Under the pieces are notes generated by a model. That model was not told the origin of the DNA and did no database searches. It saw nothing but the letters and a program-made list of their open reading frames with translations. A stretch of 64,000 nucleotides of DNA from JAVVEW01 sp032251045 (GTDB lineage Bacteria > Pseudomonadota > Gammaproteobacteria > Methylococcales > Methylomonadaceae), in contig JAVVEW010000003.1 in assembly GCA_032251045.1 (NCBI GenBank), forward strand, positions 9,246 to 73,245. The letters run 5' to 3'. Positions 35,772-45,121 of the stretch are shown here, piece by piece; the stretch's first letter is position 1; the number at the start of each line of letters is the position of its first letter. Position numbers and translations under genes: made by a program.

Positions 35772-36920
35772 ATGAACTTGCTACTGACCAATGCCCGCGT
35801 GGTGCTTGAAGACCAGGTGTTCGACCATGCTTCGCTGTTGATTGAAAACGGCCTGATCGCCGCGATCGAGCCGGAAAATCCCCGCGTGGAACAAACTTTT
35901 GACCTGAACGGCGCATGGCTGATGCCGGGCCTGATCGACTTGCACGCCGACGCGCTGGAAAAAGACATCGAGCCGCGGCCGAATGTGCATTTTCCGCTGA
36001 CTTACGCCATCGCCCAGGCCGACAAGCGCAATGCCGCAGCCGGCATCACCACCGCCTTCCATTCACTGTCGTTCGCCAACGCCGAACTGGGCCTGCGCAA
36101 CAACGACATCGCCGAGAACATCGTGCGGGCGATTCACGACTTTCAGCCGTTCGGCCTGACCGACAACCGGGTGCATACCCGTTATGAAATCACCGACCCG
36201 ACCGCGTTGCCGGTGTTGACCCGGCTGGTCGATGACGGTCTGGTGCATTTGCTGTCGGTGATGGATCACACCCCGGGGCAAGGTCAGTTCAAGGACATGC
36301 GCGCTTACCAAGAGTATCTGCAGAACAGCTACAAAAAAAGCGCCGAGGAAACCCGCCAGCTGATCGACGACAAACTGGCCCAGGCCGAAGCGGCCAGGGA
36401 ACGGGTGCAAACGCTGGTCGCTCACGCCCACGACCACGGTGTGCATGTCGCCAGTCACGATGACGACTGCCCGGAAAAAATCGCCGAAATCAAAGCGCTG
36501 AATATCCACATCAGCGAATTTCCGATTAACCTGGAAACCGCGCGAGCGGCGCGGGCGGAAAACATGCACACCATCATGGGCGCACCGAACATTGTGCGCG
36601 GCAAGAGCCAGAGCGGTTCGATGAAAGCCCAGGACGCCATCGAACACGATGTCGCCACCTGCCTGTGTTCCGACTACGCCCCGGCGGCGTTGCTGACGTC
36701 GCTGTTCACGCTGGTCGAACGCCATGTGCTGAGCCTGCCGGAAGCGGTGCGACTGGCCAGTTTCAACCCCGCCCAGGCGCTGGGGCTGACCGATCGTGGC
36801 GTGATCGCTGCCGGTAAGCGCGCCGACCTGATTGCGGTTGACAGCATCGGTGGCCTGTCGCAGGTCACAGCCACCTGGTGTGCTGGTAAAGCCGTGTACC
36901 AGGCCGGTTACCGGGCATGA
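35772..36920 (+). CDS. phnM: Ribose 1-phosphonate triphosphate diphosphohydrolase PhnM
   Basis: 382 residues from the ATG at 35772 (AGGA six bases upstream); a longer open frame upstream crosses the transposase relic and is not real. Amidohydrolase fold with PGLIDLHADALEKDIEPRP, DHTPGQGQF and HDDD metal-site regions and CSDYAP. Removes diphosphate from the nucleotide-derived intermediate. Overlaps phnN by four bases. Confidence 0.97.
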   Translation: MNLLLTNARVVLEDQVFDHASLLIENGLIAAIEPENPRVEQTFDLNGAWLMPGLIDLHADALEKDIEPRPNVHFPLTYAIAQADKRNAAAGITTAFHSLSFANAELGLRNNDIAENIVRAIHDFQPFGLTDNRVHTRYEITDPTALPVLTRLVDDGLVHLLSVMDHTPGQGQFKDMRAYQEYLQNSYKKSAEETRQLIDDKLAQAEAARERVQTLVAHAHDHGVHVASHDDDCPEKIAEIKALNIHISEFPINLETARAARAENMHTIMGAPNIVRGKSQSGSMKAQDAIEHDVATCLCSDYAPAALLTSLFTLVERHVLSLPEAVRLASFNPAQALGLTDRGVIAAGKRADLIAVDSIGGLSQVTATWCAGKAVYQAGYRA

Positions 36921-37483
36921 CCGGCGCGGCCCGTTTGTTCTACCTGATGGGGCCTTCCGGGGCCGGCAAGGACAGCTTGATCGGCTATGCCCGACAGCGT
37001 CTTGCGCTCGAGCGGAAAATCATTTTCAGCCATCGCTACATCACCCGACCGCCGGAGCTGACCGGCGAGAACCATGTTTATTTGCCTGAAGACGAATTCA
37101 AAGGCCGTTTGCAACACGGTTTTTTTGCCATGCACTGGACCAGTCACGGCTTTCATTACGGCATTGGTCGGGAGATCGAGTTCTGGAACCGTGAAGGCTT
37201 TTCCGTGGTGGTCAACGGCTCACGCGATTACTGGCCCACCGCGCAACAACGCTATCCCGATTTAACGCCGGTATGGGTCACGGTCTCGCCTGAGCAACTG
37301 CTTAAGCGGCTGGAACAGCGAGGCCGCGAAACATCACAAGAAATTCAGCAGCGCTTAAAGCGCGCCGCTGCCTATCAGACTATCGACCATCCCAATCTGC
37401 TCCGGCTGGATAACAGCGGGCCACTGGCCTCGGCTGGAGAACTGTTTATTGCCTTGTTAACACAAAAAATCGATGGAACATAA
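36917..37483 (+). CDS. phnN: Ribose 1,5-bisphosphate phosphokinase
   Basis: 188 residues. P-loop GPSGAGKDS near the N-terminus and guanylate-kinase-like fold (SHRYITRPPELTGENH). Makes PRPP from ribose 1,5-bisphosphate. Its 3' end overlaps phnP by 11 bases. Confidence 0.96.
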   Translation: MTGAARLFYLMGPSGAGKDSLIGYARQRLALERKIIFSHRYITRPPELTGENHVYLPEDEFKGRLQHGFFAMHWTSHGFHYGIGREIEFWNREGFSVVVNGSRDYWPTAQQRYPDLTPVWVTVSPEQLLKRLEQRGRETSQEIQQRLKRAAAYQTIDHPNLLRLDNSGPLASAGELFIALLTQKIDGT

Positions 37484-38246
37484 AGCGAGGTTACGTTTTC
37501 TGGGCACCGGCAGCGCCGAAGGCGCTCCGGTTTATGGCTGCGCCTGTTCGGTGTGCCAAAGAGCCCGCTTCAGCACCGTCTGGCAACGCGGGCCGTGTTC
37601 GGCGCATCTTGAGGTGGGTGGGGAATCAATACTGCTGGATGCCGGTGGCGCGGATCTGAAATTCCGCTTTCCGCATGGCTCTTTATCGATGATTTTGCTG
37701 ACCCATTTTCACCCCGATCATGTTCAGGGCTTGTTTGCCTTGCGCTGGGGTGTGGGCGAGAAACTGCCGGTGTTCGCGCCGGATGACCCGGAAGGTTTGG
37801 GTGATTTGTACAAACATCCCGGCATTCTGGACTTTCAGCCACTCAAGCCCTGGCAAACACTGACCTTGGATACCATGCTGATTACGCCGGTGCCGTTAGT
37901 TCATTCCAAACCGACCCTTGGCTATTGTTTCGAAGGAAAAGAGCCTGACGGCTTTCGCTTGGCTTACCTGACCGACACCGTGGGCCTGCCCAAAGAGACG
38001 GAAGAATTTCTGCAGCATTGGCAGCCGACGCTGATGGTCTTAGATGCCAGCCATCCGCCACAGGCGGTCAAGCCGCGCAACCATAATGATCTGAACCTGG
38101 CCTTGGCCATACATCAAAGCGTTGCCCCGAAAAAAACCGTGTTGACCCACATTGGTCATCAACTGGATGTCTGGCTGGAACAGCAGGCTGACAGTTTGCC
38201 TGATGGTGTTGCAATCGGCCGTGATGGTCAGCAGTATCTGTTATAG
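37473..38246 (+). CDS. phnP: Phosphoribosyl 1,2-cyclic phosphate phosphodiesterase
   Basis: 257 residues. Metallo-beta-lactamase fold with HFHPDHVQG, and a structural zinc site CACSVC near the N-terminus. Opens the cyclic phosphate formed by PhnJ to ribose 1,5-bisphosphate, the PhnN substrate. Last gene of the operon; phnO is absent. Confidence 0.96.
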   Translation: MEHKARLRFLGTGSAEGAPVYGCACSVCQRARFSTVWQRGPCSAHLEVGGESILLDAGGADLKFRFPHGSLSMILLTHFHPDHVQGLFALRWGVGEKLPVFAPDDPEGLGDLYKHPGILDFQPLKPWQTLTLDTMLITPVPLVHSKPTLGYCFEGKEPDGFRLAYLTDTVGLPKETEEFLQHWQPTLMVLDASHPPQAVKPRNHNDLNLALAIHQSVAPKKTVLTHIGHQLDVWLEQQADSLPDGVAIGRDGQQYLL

Positions 38247-38275
38247 CAGCCATTCTCAATTTGGAGTCTAAAAAG

Positions 38276-38376
38276 GACATGGGGAGCACTTGGCGAGGAT
38301 GTCGGCAGCTTAGGATGCTGCCATCAAGCCCTCATGGATGGGTTCACGGCGTTCCTCGACAAGTGCTCCCCATGTC
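38276..38376. repeat. Long inverted repeat after phnP
   Basis: GACATGGGGAGCACTTG (38276-38292) and its exact complement (38360-38376) are 67 bases apart, with partial extension inwards (GAGGA/TCCTC). Between them lies an inner hairpin GGCAGC/GCTGCC (38304-38322). Size and layout suggest a non-coding mobile repeat (MITE-like) that now separates the converging phnP and rsmI genes. I recall a similar sequence from Methylomonas-type genomes but cannot confirm it here. Confidence 0.7.
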
Positions 38377-38429
38377 TAAAGCACAGTGAAAATGCTCAAA
38401 CTGAGCATGGCTGGCGTTATAGCCCAGAC

Positions 38430-39293
38430 TTATACTTCATGCTGTTTTTGCAACGCCAGGGCAGTTTGGTAAACCAGGGATTTGCGTGCGCCGGTCAAAT
38501 GCACCGTCAAGGCCACGGCGGTTTTGAGCGAGCATTCGGCCAGCAACCGCTCCAATACATGGCACTGCTGCTCGGTTAAACACGTTTTGTCCTCGACAGA
38601 CGCCGGTGCCGGTTCAACCAATACCACAAACTCACCTTTTTGCAATTCCGGTAGTGCCTGAAACTGCGCCAGCAGCTCCGCCGCCGAACCTGACAGCACT
38701 CGCTCGTGCATTTTAGTTAATTCCTTGGCCACGACGATCTTGCGCTGTGGTGGCAAACATTGCGTCATCGCGACCAGGGTATCGAGAATACGATGGCTGG
38801 ATTCGTAAAACACCCAGGTTGCAGAACAATCACGGCGTTCGGAGAAAAAGGCCGCCCGCGCCGTACCTGAACGCGGCGCGAACCCTTCAAAAATGAACCG
38901 GTTCAGCGGCAAGCCGGCCACCGACAGCGCCGCTACCAATGCACACGGCCCGGGCACAGCAATGACCGTCAAGCCCTGTGCCCTCGCCTTTTGCACCACT
39001 ATCAGGCCAGGGTCGTTAATCAATGGCGTGCCGGCATCGGCGATCACCGCCACCGAACGACCGGCACCGAGTTCGGCTAAAACTTTGTCGCTTTCCCGGT
39101 CTTCATTATGCTGATGCAAGGAACGCACCGGCGTGGTAATGGCAAAATGCCCCAGTAACACGCGAGCATGACGGGTGTCTTCAGCGACAATGAGGGCAAC
39201 GCTTTGCAACACCTCAACGGCGCGTGGACTGAGATCGCCCAGGTTACCAATAGGCGTGGCGACCACGTATAATTGACCGGCAATGACTGACAT
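38430..39293 (-). CDS. rsmI: 16S rRNA (cytidine1402-2'-O)-methyltransferase
   Basis: 287 residues from the ATG at 39293; the open frame continues further but homology starts here. Tetrapyrrole-methylase fold with VVATPIGNLGDLSPRA, EDTRHARVLL and DAGTPLINDPG. Methylates C1402 in the ribosomal P site. Divergent from lpoA, its start only ten bases away, as in E. coli yraL/yraM. Confidence 0.97.
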   Translation of the reverse strand: MSVIAGQLYVVATPIGNLGDLSPRAVEVLQSVALIVAEDTRHARVLLGHFAITTPVRSLHQHNEDRESDKVLAELGAGRSVAVIADAGTPLINDPGLIVVQKARAQGLTVIAVPGPCALVAALSVAGLPLNRFIFEGFAPRSGTARAAFFSERRDCSATWVFYESSHRILDTLVAMTQCLPPQRKIVVAKELTKMHERVLSGSAAELLAQFQALPELQKGEFVVLVEPAPASVEDKTCLTEQQCHVLERLLAECSLKTAVALTVHLTGARKSLVYQTALALQKQHEV

Positions 39294-39303
39294 GGATATT
39301 CCA

Positions 39304-41121
39304 ATGAGAGTTAAATATAGGGCTTGGCCAGCACAATCGGCCTGGTGTGCCGCGCTGATGCTGATGCTGGCCGGCTGTAGCACACCACCCACCTGGACGC
39401 GAACCGCCCGGCAGGCTGAACAGCTGTTGCAGCAAAACCAGCCCGCAGAAGCAGCCAAACTATACGGTAAGCTGGCACAGGATTCTGATACAGATTCGCT
39501 CAACGCGCAATTTCGCTTGCTGACCATCGGTGCGTTATTAAAAGCAGGACAACCGGAAGCGGCCAAAATTCATGCCGACGGCCTTGCGCCCAGCCAATTA
39601 GCAACTGCCTTGCGCGACCGACTGAATCTTTACTATGCGCAGATTCATCTCGGTCAAGGAGAAGCGGAATTGGCGCTAGAGCGCTTACAGTCACTAACGC
39701 CCGAGCATCTCAGTCGTACTGACTTTTCCGAATATGTTCAGGCACTGGCATTTGCCCAATCTCTGGCCGGACAGCTTGCAGACAGTGTCAGCACCCGCAT
39801 ACAAGCCAATGCGCGTTTATCCGGTGACAGCCGCTACGCCAATCAGCTGGAAATCCTGACCACCTTGCAGCTTCTGACCGCGCATGGCCAAGCCCTGCCC
39901 CCGGATACACAAAGCTGGGTCGGGCTTTTGACCGCCTTGCAAGCGCAATCTGAAGCACCACTGACTCAATGGCGTCAGGCCCACCCTAAACATCCGGCCA
40001 ACCAGTCAGGTTTTCTGCAAACCTATCTATCACTCAAGCGCGATAGGTTTCGCAAACCCGAAATCCTGGCCGTGTTATTGCCCCACTCCGGGCCTTTTCA
40101 AAGTGCGGCCGACGCCATTCGGGAAGGTCTGTTAACCGCTTTTCATCAGGACACGAACCCGGCCAAGCCGGAACTGAAATTTTATGATACTGAAGGCGGT
40201 CAAGGCATTGCCACCTTGTACCAACGTGCGGTGGCGGACAATGCGCAGTTTGTCATAGGCCCATTGGCGAAAAATCAAATCGCCACGCTGGTTGCGCAAT
40301 TGCCGTTGACGCGGCCTATACTGGCCTTGAATACCCTCGACGACGTGAATCAGGCAAAGCTCTATCAATTTGGCCTGGATCCTCAAGATGCCATGCAAAC
40401 CGTCATCGACCAAGCTTGGTCACAAGGTCGCCAAAACGCCTTGGCCCTGTTGCCGGATACGCCTCAAGGTGAGCGTTTGCTAGGCTATTTGCAACAGGCA
40501 TTAAGCCACCACGACGGCCAATTACTGGCTGCGCAACGCTACCCCCCCGGACAGTTTGATTACCGCCCCACATTGGCGGCACTACTCGATATCACCACCA
40601 GTGAGCAACGTATCGCCCGGCTTAAACAAACACTGCCCAAGCTTCAGGCCGAACCCCGGCCACGCCGCGATGCCGATTTTATTTTCATCCATGCCGATGC
40701 TCACGATGCCCGCGCCCTTATTCAGCAACTGGCTTTTTATGGCAGTCAATTGCCCATATACAGTGACAGTCAGTTGCATACCCGAACGCTGGATAACAGC
40801 CTGAATAGCGTGATTTTCTGTGATGCCCCCTGGCTGATTCCAAAGGCCTACCCGACCGGCGGCGCCATCGATACCAGCCAAAGCGGCAAGCCTTATCTAT
40901 ATCTTCGTCTGGTGGCCATGGGCATCGATGCCTATCAGTTAGCGCAAGCCATGCCAGGCTTGAATCAACATCGTTTATCCGGCACCAGCGGGCAACTGAC
41001 CCTGGACGCCCGGCAACACATTAAACGCCAGTTGAGCTGCGCGCAGATTCAAAACGGCCAACCCGTATTGCTAAACAGCAACGAGCACAGTTATGAAAGC
41101 ATGGCGCAACCGGCAAACTGA
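39304..41121 (+). CDS. lpoA: Outer-membrane lipoprotein activator of PBP1A
   Basis: 605 residues from the ATG at 39304 (in-frame ATG at 39292 also possible). Lipoprotein signal with LAGC. N-terminal TPR-like helices (about 30-240), C-terminal periplasmic-binding-protein-like domain (about 255-605: ILAVLLPHSGPFQSAADAIREG). Stimulates peptidoglycan synthesis by PBP1A. Divergent from rsmI, overlaps yraN by 29 bases. Confidence 0.93.
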   Translation: MRVKYRAWPAQSAWCAALMLMLAGCSTPPTWTRTARQAEQLLQQNQPAEAAKLYGKLAQDSDTDSLNAQFRLLTIGALLKAGQPEAAKIHADGLAPSQLATALRDRLNLYYAQIHLGQGEAELALERLQSLTPEHLSRTDFSEYVQALAFAQSLAGQLADSVSTRIQANARLSGDSRYANQLEILTTLQLLTAHGQALPPDTQSWVGLLTALQAQSEAPLTQWRQAHPKHPANQSGFLQTYLSLKRDRFRKPEILAVLLPHSGPFQSAADAIREGLLTAFHQDTNPAKPELKFYDTEGGQGIATLYQRAVADNAQFVIGPLAKNQIATLVAQLPLTRPILALNTLDDVNQAKLYQFGLDPQDAMQTVIDQAWSQGRQNALALLPDTPQGERLLGYLQQALSHHDGQLLAAQRYPPGQFDYRPTLAALLDITTSEQRIARLKQTLPKLQAEPRPRRDADFIFIHADAHDARALIQQLAFYGSQLPIYSDSQLHTRTLDNSLNSVIFCDAPWLIPKAYPTGGAIDTSQSGKPYLYLRLVAMGIDAYQLAQAMPGLNQHRLSGTSGQLTLDARQHIKRQLSCAQIQNGQPVLLNSNEHSYESMAQPAN

Positions 41122-41464
41122 CGCCCAGCAACGCGGACAAAGCGGTGAAGATCGCGCCCTGGCCGTGCTGCAACAACAGGGGCTGAAATTGATTACCCGT
41201 AATTTCAGCTGTCGCCTTGGCGAGCTGGATTTAATCATGCAAGACCGGGAAACCCTGGTCATCGTTGAAGTTCGTTATCGCGCCGATCAACGTTACGGTG
41301 GTGCCTTGGCCAGTATCACGCCGGCAAAACAACAAAAAATTGTGCGCGCCACGCGCTTTTATTTATGCCAACACCCCTGGCCCGGACCAATTCGTTTTGA
41401 TGTGCTGGCGTTGACCGGCGATCAACATCAATGGCTGAAAAATGCCTGGCTGGTTAACGATTAA
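41093..41464 (+). CDS. yraN: UPF0102 nuclease-like protein
   Basis: 123 residues. Keeps the family features GEDRALAVLQQQG, RLGELDLIM and VEVRYR, which fit a PD-(D/E)XK nuclease core. Cellular role unproven. Genes in this order (lpoA-yraN) are widespread in gammaproteobacteria. Confidence 0.93.
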   Translation: MKAWRNRQTDAQQRGQSGEDRALAVLQQQGLKLITRNFSCRLGELDLIMQDRETLVIVEVRYRADQRYGGALASITPAKQQKIVRATRFYLCQHPWPGPIRFDVLALTGDQHQWLKNAWLVND

Positions 41465-41713
41465 ACGCTGACCTGCCAGCCCCTCGCACCGGGAATAACG
41501 GAACAACGACGAATGGCTCGATAGACGTATTCCAGTTTGCTCCAACCTACTGCAACTTCCATCATTAAAAATGGCTGGACACCGCTTTCAGCTAAGTGCG
41601 TGGCAAGGCAATTTCAGGTACTATGAATGGTTTTTTAACATACAGCCTTTCGAGCCTGCAGTCAGAGACAGCCGGCACAGAAAGCCTGTGCTTGCGTTAA
41701 GGCTATAGCGGTT

Positions 41714-42904
41714 ATGACAGTATCAGTTTATTTACTCGGCGATGACGCCACGTTGATTTGGGAACTAACCGGCCGGGAACGGCTTCAGCGTATGCTGGAT
41801 GGGCGCGATGATGTGAGCTTGTTGGCCGATTGGCAAGACAAGCCTGCCCATGATGATCTGATTATCATCAACACCTCTTACCTGATCGACCCGCGCCTGA
41901 TTACCGCGTTGATCCAGGATGCCGTGCCGAAAATCCTGACCCACCCGGACGGTGCACCGGTGGCGATCAGAATCGCTGCCGATCAGGTTTTACAACAAGC
42001 GCCCAAGTTTCTTGCAGCAGACTTGGCAACATTGAGTCAACTGCCCCGCTACACCCCGGAAACGCTGCCGGTGGGCCTGCAAGCCAAGCTGAAAAAGAAA
42101 GACCTACCCTATGTCTTGCATATTGAAGCGGCTGAACAAGCCGCCCTGGAGCAGGAATTGTTCAGCGCCGCCTATAAAAGCGTCACCGACCTGGTGACCA
42201 AATGGTGGTGGCCGAAACCGGCGCTGTTAGCCACGCGCTGGTGCGTTAAACGCGGCATCACGCCCAACCAGGTCACGCTCTGCGGTCTGGCGCTGACCAT
42301 ACTCGCCGGTTTTGCCTTTGCCTACGGTTTTTATGCCTTGGGGCTGGTGATGGGTTGGATCATGACCTTCCTGGATACGGTAGACGGCAAACTGGCCCGA
42401 GTCACAGTCACTTCCAGCAAACACGGTGATATTCTCGACCACGGCATCGACCTGATCCACCCGCCGTTCTGGTATCTGGCCTGGGGATTGGGGCTGACCG
42501 GCACCACGCTGGCCATTCCTTATCTGCCCAGTCTGATGATTTTGCTGCTGATCGGTTATATCGGTGGCCGGCTGTGTGAGGCCGCGTTTCATATATGGGC
42601 CGGGCCATTCACCATTTTTATGTGGCGACCGTTCGACTCCATCAACCGGCTGATTACCGCCCGGCGTAATCCGAACATGATCATGCTCACCTTGAGCTGG
42701 GTGCTGGGCCGACCCGACATCGGCTTTTATCTGGTGGTGGTATGGCATTTATTATCCACTTTAATTCTGGCTGTCAGAGTACTTTGGGGCTGTCTGTTGC
42801 ACCGCAAACAACCGGTCGAGTCGTGGCTGGACGGCATCGACATCCGTAACGATCAACATCGTTTAAGCGTGCGCTGGTTCACCCGCCTGCCGTATCAACA
42901 GTGA
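41714..42904 (+). CDS. CDP-alcohol phosphatidyltransferase with extra N-terminal domain
   Basis: 396 residues. The C-terminal part (about 175-390) is a membrane CDP-alcohol phosphatidyltransferase with the full signature DGKLAR-x8-G-x3-D-x3-D (about 223-246). The N-terminal 155 residues are soluble and may be a degenerate nucleotidyltransferase-like domain (DDLIIINTSYLIDPRLITAL), as in inositol-phosphate transferase fusions; that is a guess. It would join an alcohol to a CDP-activated lipid. Its stop overlaps the GTG of the next gene, and a lipid kinase and a Tam41-like enzyme follow. Confidence 0.88.
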   Translation: MTVSVYLLGDDATLIWELTGRERLQRMLDGRDDVSLLADWQDKPAHDDLIIINTSYLIDPRLITALIQDAVPKILTHPDGAPVAIRIAADQVLQQAPKFLAADLATLSQLPRYTPETLPVGLQAKLKKKDLPYVLHIEAAEQAALEQELFSAAYKSVTDLVTKWWWPKPALLATRWCVKRGITPNQVTLCGLALTILAGFAFAYGFYALGLVMGWIMTFLDTVDGKLARVTVTSSKHGDILDHGIDLIHPPFWYLAWGLGLTGTTLAIPYLPSLMILLLIGYIGGRLCEAAFHIWAGPFTIFMWRPFDSINRLITARRNPNMIMLTLSWVLGRPDIGFYLVVVWHLLSTLILAVRVLWGCLLHRKQPVESWLDGIDIRNDQHRLSVRWFTRLPYQQ

Positions 42905-43848
42905 CCGAGCCGGCCAATTTTTCCCGGCTGGGCGTACTGCTGAACCCCAACAGCGGGAACATGCGCAAAAATCTGCATACCCTGCGCGGGCAGTTTAAGG
43001 CGCTGAACGCCACCCTTTACCGCGAAGCCTGGGATAACCAAAGCCTCACCGAAACTTTGACCGAGCTTGCGTCGGCCCGGCTTGATGCCTTAATCATCGC
43101 CGGCGGCGACGGCACCATTCAGGCCAGCATTGATTATCTGGCCAAGCATGTGCCGTCAAAACATTGGCCGGCGCTGATGCTGTTTCCCGGCGGCACCACC
43201 AACATGACCTGCGGCGACCTGGGGCTTAAAGGCGCTACCGACCAGGCGTTCACCCGGCTTAAAACGCTGTTGGAAAATTCCGCCAGCGCTAACATCACCT
43301 CCCGTCCAGCACTGGCTATCGTGACCGAGCAAACGGTACACGGTTTCTTTTTGGGGCTGGGACTGATCGCCCGCGGGGTGGAATTTTCCCGGGGTCAGGT
43401 CAAAGGCATGGGCCTGACCGGGCGGCTGTTTTCAGTATTGATTGCCCTGCGCAGCCTGGTTGGCCTTTTAGCCGGGCGCGACGATCCGGCCTGGCAACCC
43501 AGTCAACTGGCATTTGTCCATGACAAACTGCCAAAAGGACGCTATCTGCTGGGCCTGGTCAGCACGTTGCGCACACTGGAATTTGGCCTGACACCCTTCT
43601 GGGGCAGCGAACCCTTCGAACTGCACGCCACCTTTATCGAACAACCGCCAAAACAAATCTGGCGGCGTTTATGGCCCTTGGCGCGGGGCAAAAGCTGTCC
43701 GGACGATGCCGCACTGGGCTATCACAGCTTCAATGCCACGGAATTGACGCTGACCCTGGACGAGGGCTTTATTGTCGATGGTGAAAGCTATCAGGCGCAC
43801 GGCGCTTTAACCATCAGCCTGACCGAACCGTTTCGTTTTGTGAATTGA
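42901..43848 (+). CDS. Diacylglycerol-kinase-family lipid kinase
   Basis: 315 residues from a GTG overlapping the previous stop (GTGA). Catalytic-domain motifs LLNPNSG, IIAGGDGTIQ and FPGGTTNMTCGD are present; the C-terminal half is the usual beta-sandwich. Expected to phosphorylate a lipid alcohol such as diacylglycerol, giving phosphatidate for the next enzyme. Substrate not shown by sequence. Confidence 0.9.
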   Translation: MTEPANFSRLGVLLNPNSGNMRKNLHTLRGQFKALNATLYREAWDNQSLTETLTELASARLDALIIAGGDGTIQASIDYLAKHVPSKHWPALMLFPGGTTNMTCGDLGLKGATDQAFTRLKTLLENSASANITSRPALAIVTEQTVHGFFLGLGLIARGVEFSRGQVKGMGLTGRLFSVLIALRSLVGLLAGRDDPAWQPSQLAFVHDKLPKGRYLLGLVSTLRTLEFGLTPFWGSEPFELHATFIEQPPKQIWRRLWPLARGKSCPDDAALGYHSFNATELTLTLDEGFIVDGESYQAHGALTISLTEPFRFVN

Positions 43849-44801
43849 TGCCCATGCCTACCCAGCCCAGCACTGAATTACTGGCCGCCCTCGCCGATAA
43901 CAGCAGACAACCGGTTGCCGACGGTTTCATGCCGTGGATAAACGCCTTGCGCGAACACTATGGCGACTCGGTCAGCGCCATTGTCCTGTACGGTTCCTGT
44001 CTGCAGAAACAAGACCCCACCGATGGTCTGGCCGATTTTTATGTGGTCGTGGATGACTATAGGCAGTTTTACCGCAAACGCTGGCTGAGCCTCGCCAACC
44101 AGTGGCTGCCGCCCAATGTGTTTTATCACGAAACCGACACCCGTGCGGGACGACTGCGCGCCAAAGTCGCCGTGGTTTCGACCCAGGCCTTTTTAACCGG
44201 CAACCGCGATGCCTTTCACTCCTATTTCTGGGCGCGTTTTGCCCAGCCCTGCCGAATTTTATACACCCGCGATCAAACAAGCCTTGACCAATGTCATCAG
44301 GCACTGGGCTGGGCGGTGCTGAAATTTTTAACCGAAACCCTGCCCGCCCTGCCCGACCGCGCCATGACCTGGGCCGAACTGTGGCAACACGGCCTGGCGT
44401 TGACCTATGCCGCCGAACTGCGCGCCGAGCGCGGCCACAGGGTTCAGCAACTGACCGACAGCAATCAGGCCTATTACCAGGATGTTACCGCCCTGGTCGC
44501 GCCTTGTTTGCCTGAGCAATTAAGCCGTGAAAACGATCTTTACCGCGCCAAACAACCCGACCGCCATCGTTGGCTGCCCGGCTTTAAGTGGCGCATTCGG
44601 CGCTGGCAAGGTCTGGTATTGTCGATTCTAAGGCTGGCCAAAGCGGTCTTTACCTTTGCCGGCGGCGTGGATTACATCGCCTGGAAAATCGAGCGCCACA
44701 CCGGCGAAAAAGTCGTGGTCAGCGAACAGCTGCGCAACTATCCGATCATTTTCGGCTTGATCACCTTATGGCGCTTGAAACGGCGCGGGCTGGTCAATTA
44801 A
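43848..44801 (+). CDS. Tam41-like putative CDP-diacylglycerol synthase
   Basis: 317 residues from the ATG at 43848, overlapping the kinase stop (TGATG). A pol-beta-type nucleotidyltransferase core is seen: VLYGSC (Gly49-Ser50), then LADFYVVVDD with acidic residues at 63 and 69-70. The following order FYHE, GRLRAKVAVVSTQ, FWARFAQPCRILYTRD resembles mitochondrial Tam41 (YGSG, DFxFxVDD, YYNS, GRLxKYGVIS, GRLQKPVKII). Tam41 makes CDP-diacylglycerol from phosphatidate and CTP without membrane helices. Placed after a lipid kinase and a phosphatidyltransferase, this assignment makes biochemical sense. Homology judged by eye only. Confidence 0.7.
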   Translation: MPMPTQPSTELLAALADNSRQPVADGFMPWINALREHYGDSVSAIVLYGSCLQKQDPTDGLADFYVVVDDYRQFYRKRWLSLANQWLPPNVFYHETDTRAGRLRAKVAVVSTQAFLTGNRDAFHSYFWARFAQPCRILYTRDQTSLDQCHQALGWAVLKFLTETLPALPDRAMTWAELWQHGLALTYAAELRAERGHRVQQLTDSNQAYYQDVTALVAPCLPEQLSRENDLYRAKQPDRHRWLPGFKWRIRRWQGLVLSILRLAKAVFTFAGGVDYIAWKIERHTGEKVVVSEQLRNYPIIFGLITLWRLKRRGLVN

Positions 44802-44881
44802 TGGCGAAGCGTTTCGGACATTGGCTGGACGACCGCTGATTAGGCAAGCGTATATGATATTTTTATACGCAGCCTCACAGG

Positions 44882-45121
44882 CTAAAGGTTATCTAAGGGA
44901 CTGACCACCGCCTTGCCACCCTTGTTCAACACATGCGTGTAAATCATGGTAGTCGATACATCCTTGTGCCCCAATAACTCCTGCACGGTGCGAATGTCAT
45001 AACCGTTTTGCAACAAATGCGTGGCGAAGGCATGGCGCAGTATATGCGGCGACACCGGTTTGGTGATGTTCGCCCGCTGGCCGGCAATGCGCACCGCTTT
45101 CTGAATTAGCGGTTGGTACAT
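44882..45121 (-). pseudogene. C-terminal fragment of a tyrosine recombinase (integron-integrase-like)
   Basis: About 79 residues: SPHILRHAFATHLLQNGYDI, TVQELLGHKDVSTTMIYTHV and VVSPLDNL, i.e. boxes with the catalytic RHxxA, H and Tyr. The wording TVQELLGH-DVSTTMIYTHVL is close to integron integrases (IntI). The N-terminal part is gone, replaced by IS21 sequence at about 45120. A hairpin GCGTATA/TATACGC lies at 44848-44870, but no attC site was recognised. Confidence 0.75.

Noticed and set aside
36063..36725. 220-codon antisense open frame inside phnM
   Set aside because: High-GC shadow of phnM; composition is Arg/Gly/Gln-rich with no domain.
42227..42748. 173-codon antisense open frame inside the phosphatidyltransferase gene
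   Set aside because: Shadow frame; the sense frame has the full CDP-alcohol transferase signature.
44848..44870. Hairpin beside the integrase fragment considered as an attC or attI site
   Set aside because: Too short, lacks the paired R/L core boxes; could be a weak terminator of the lipid operon.
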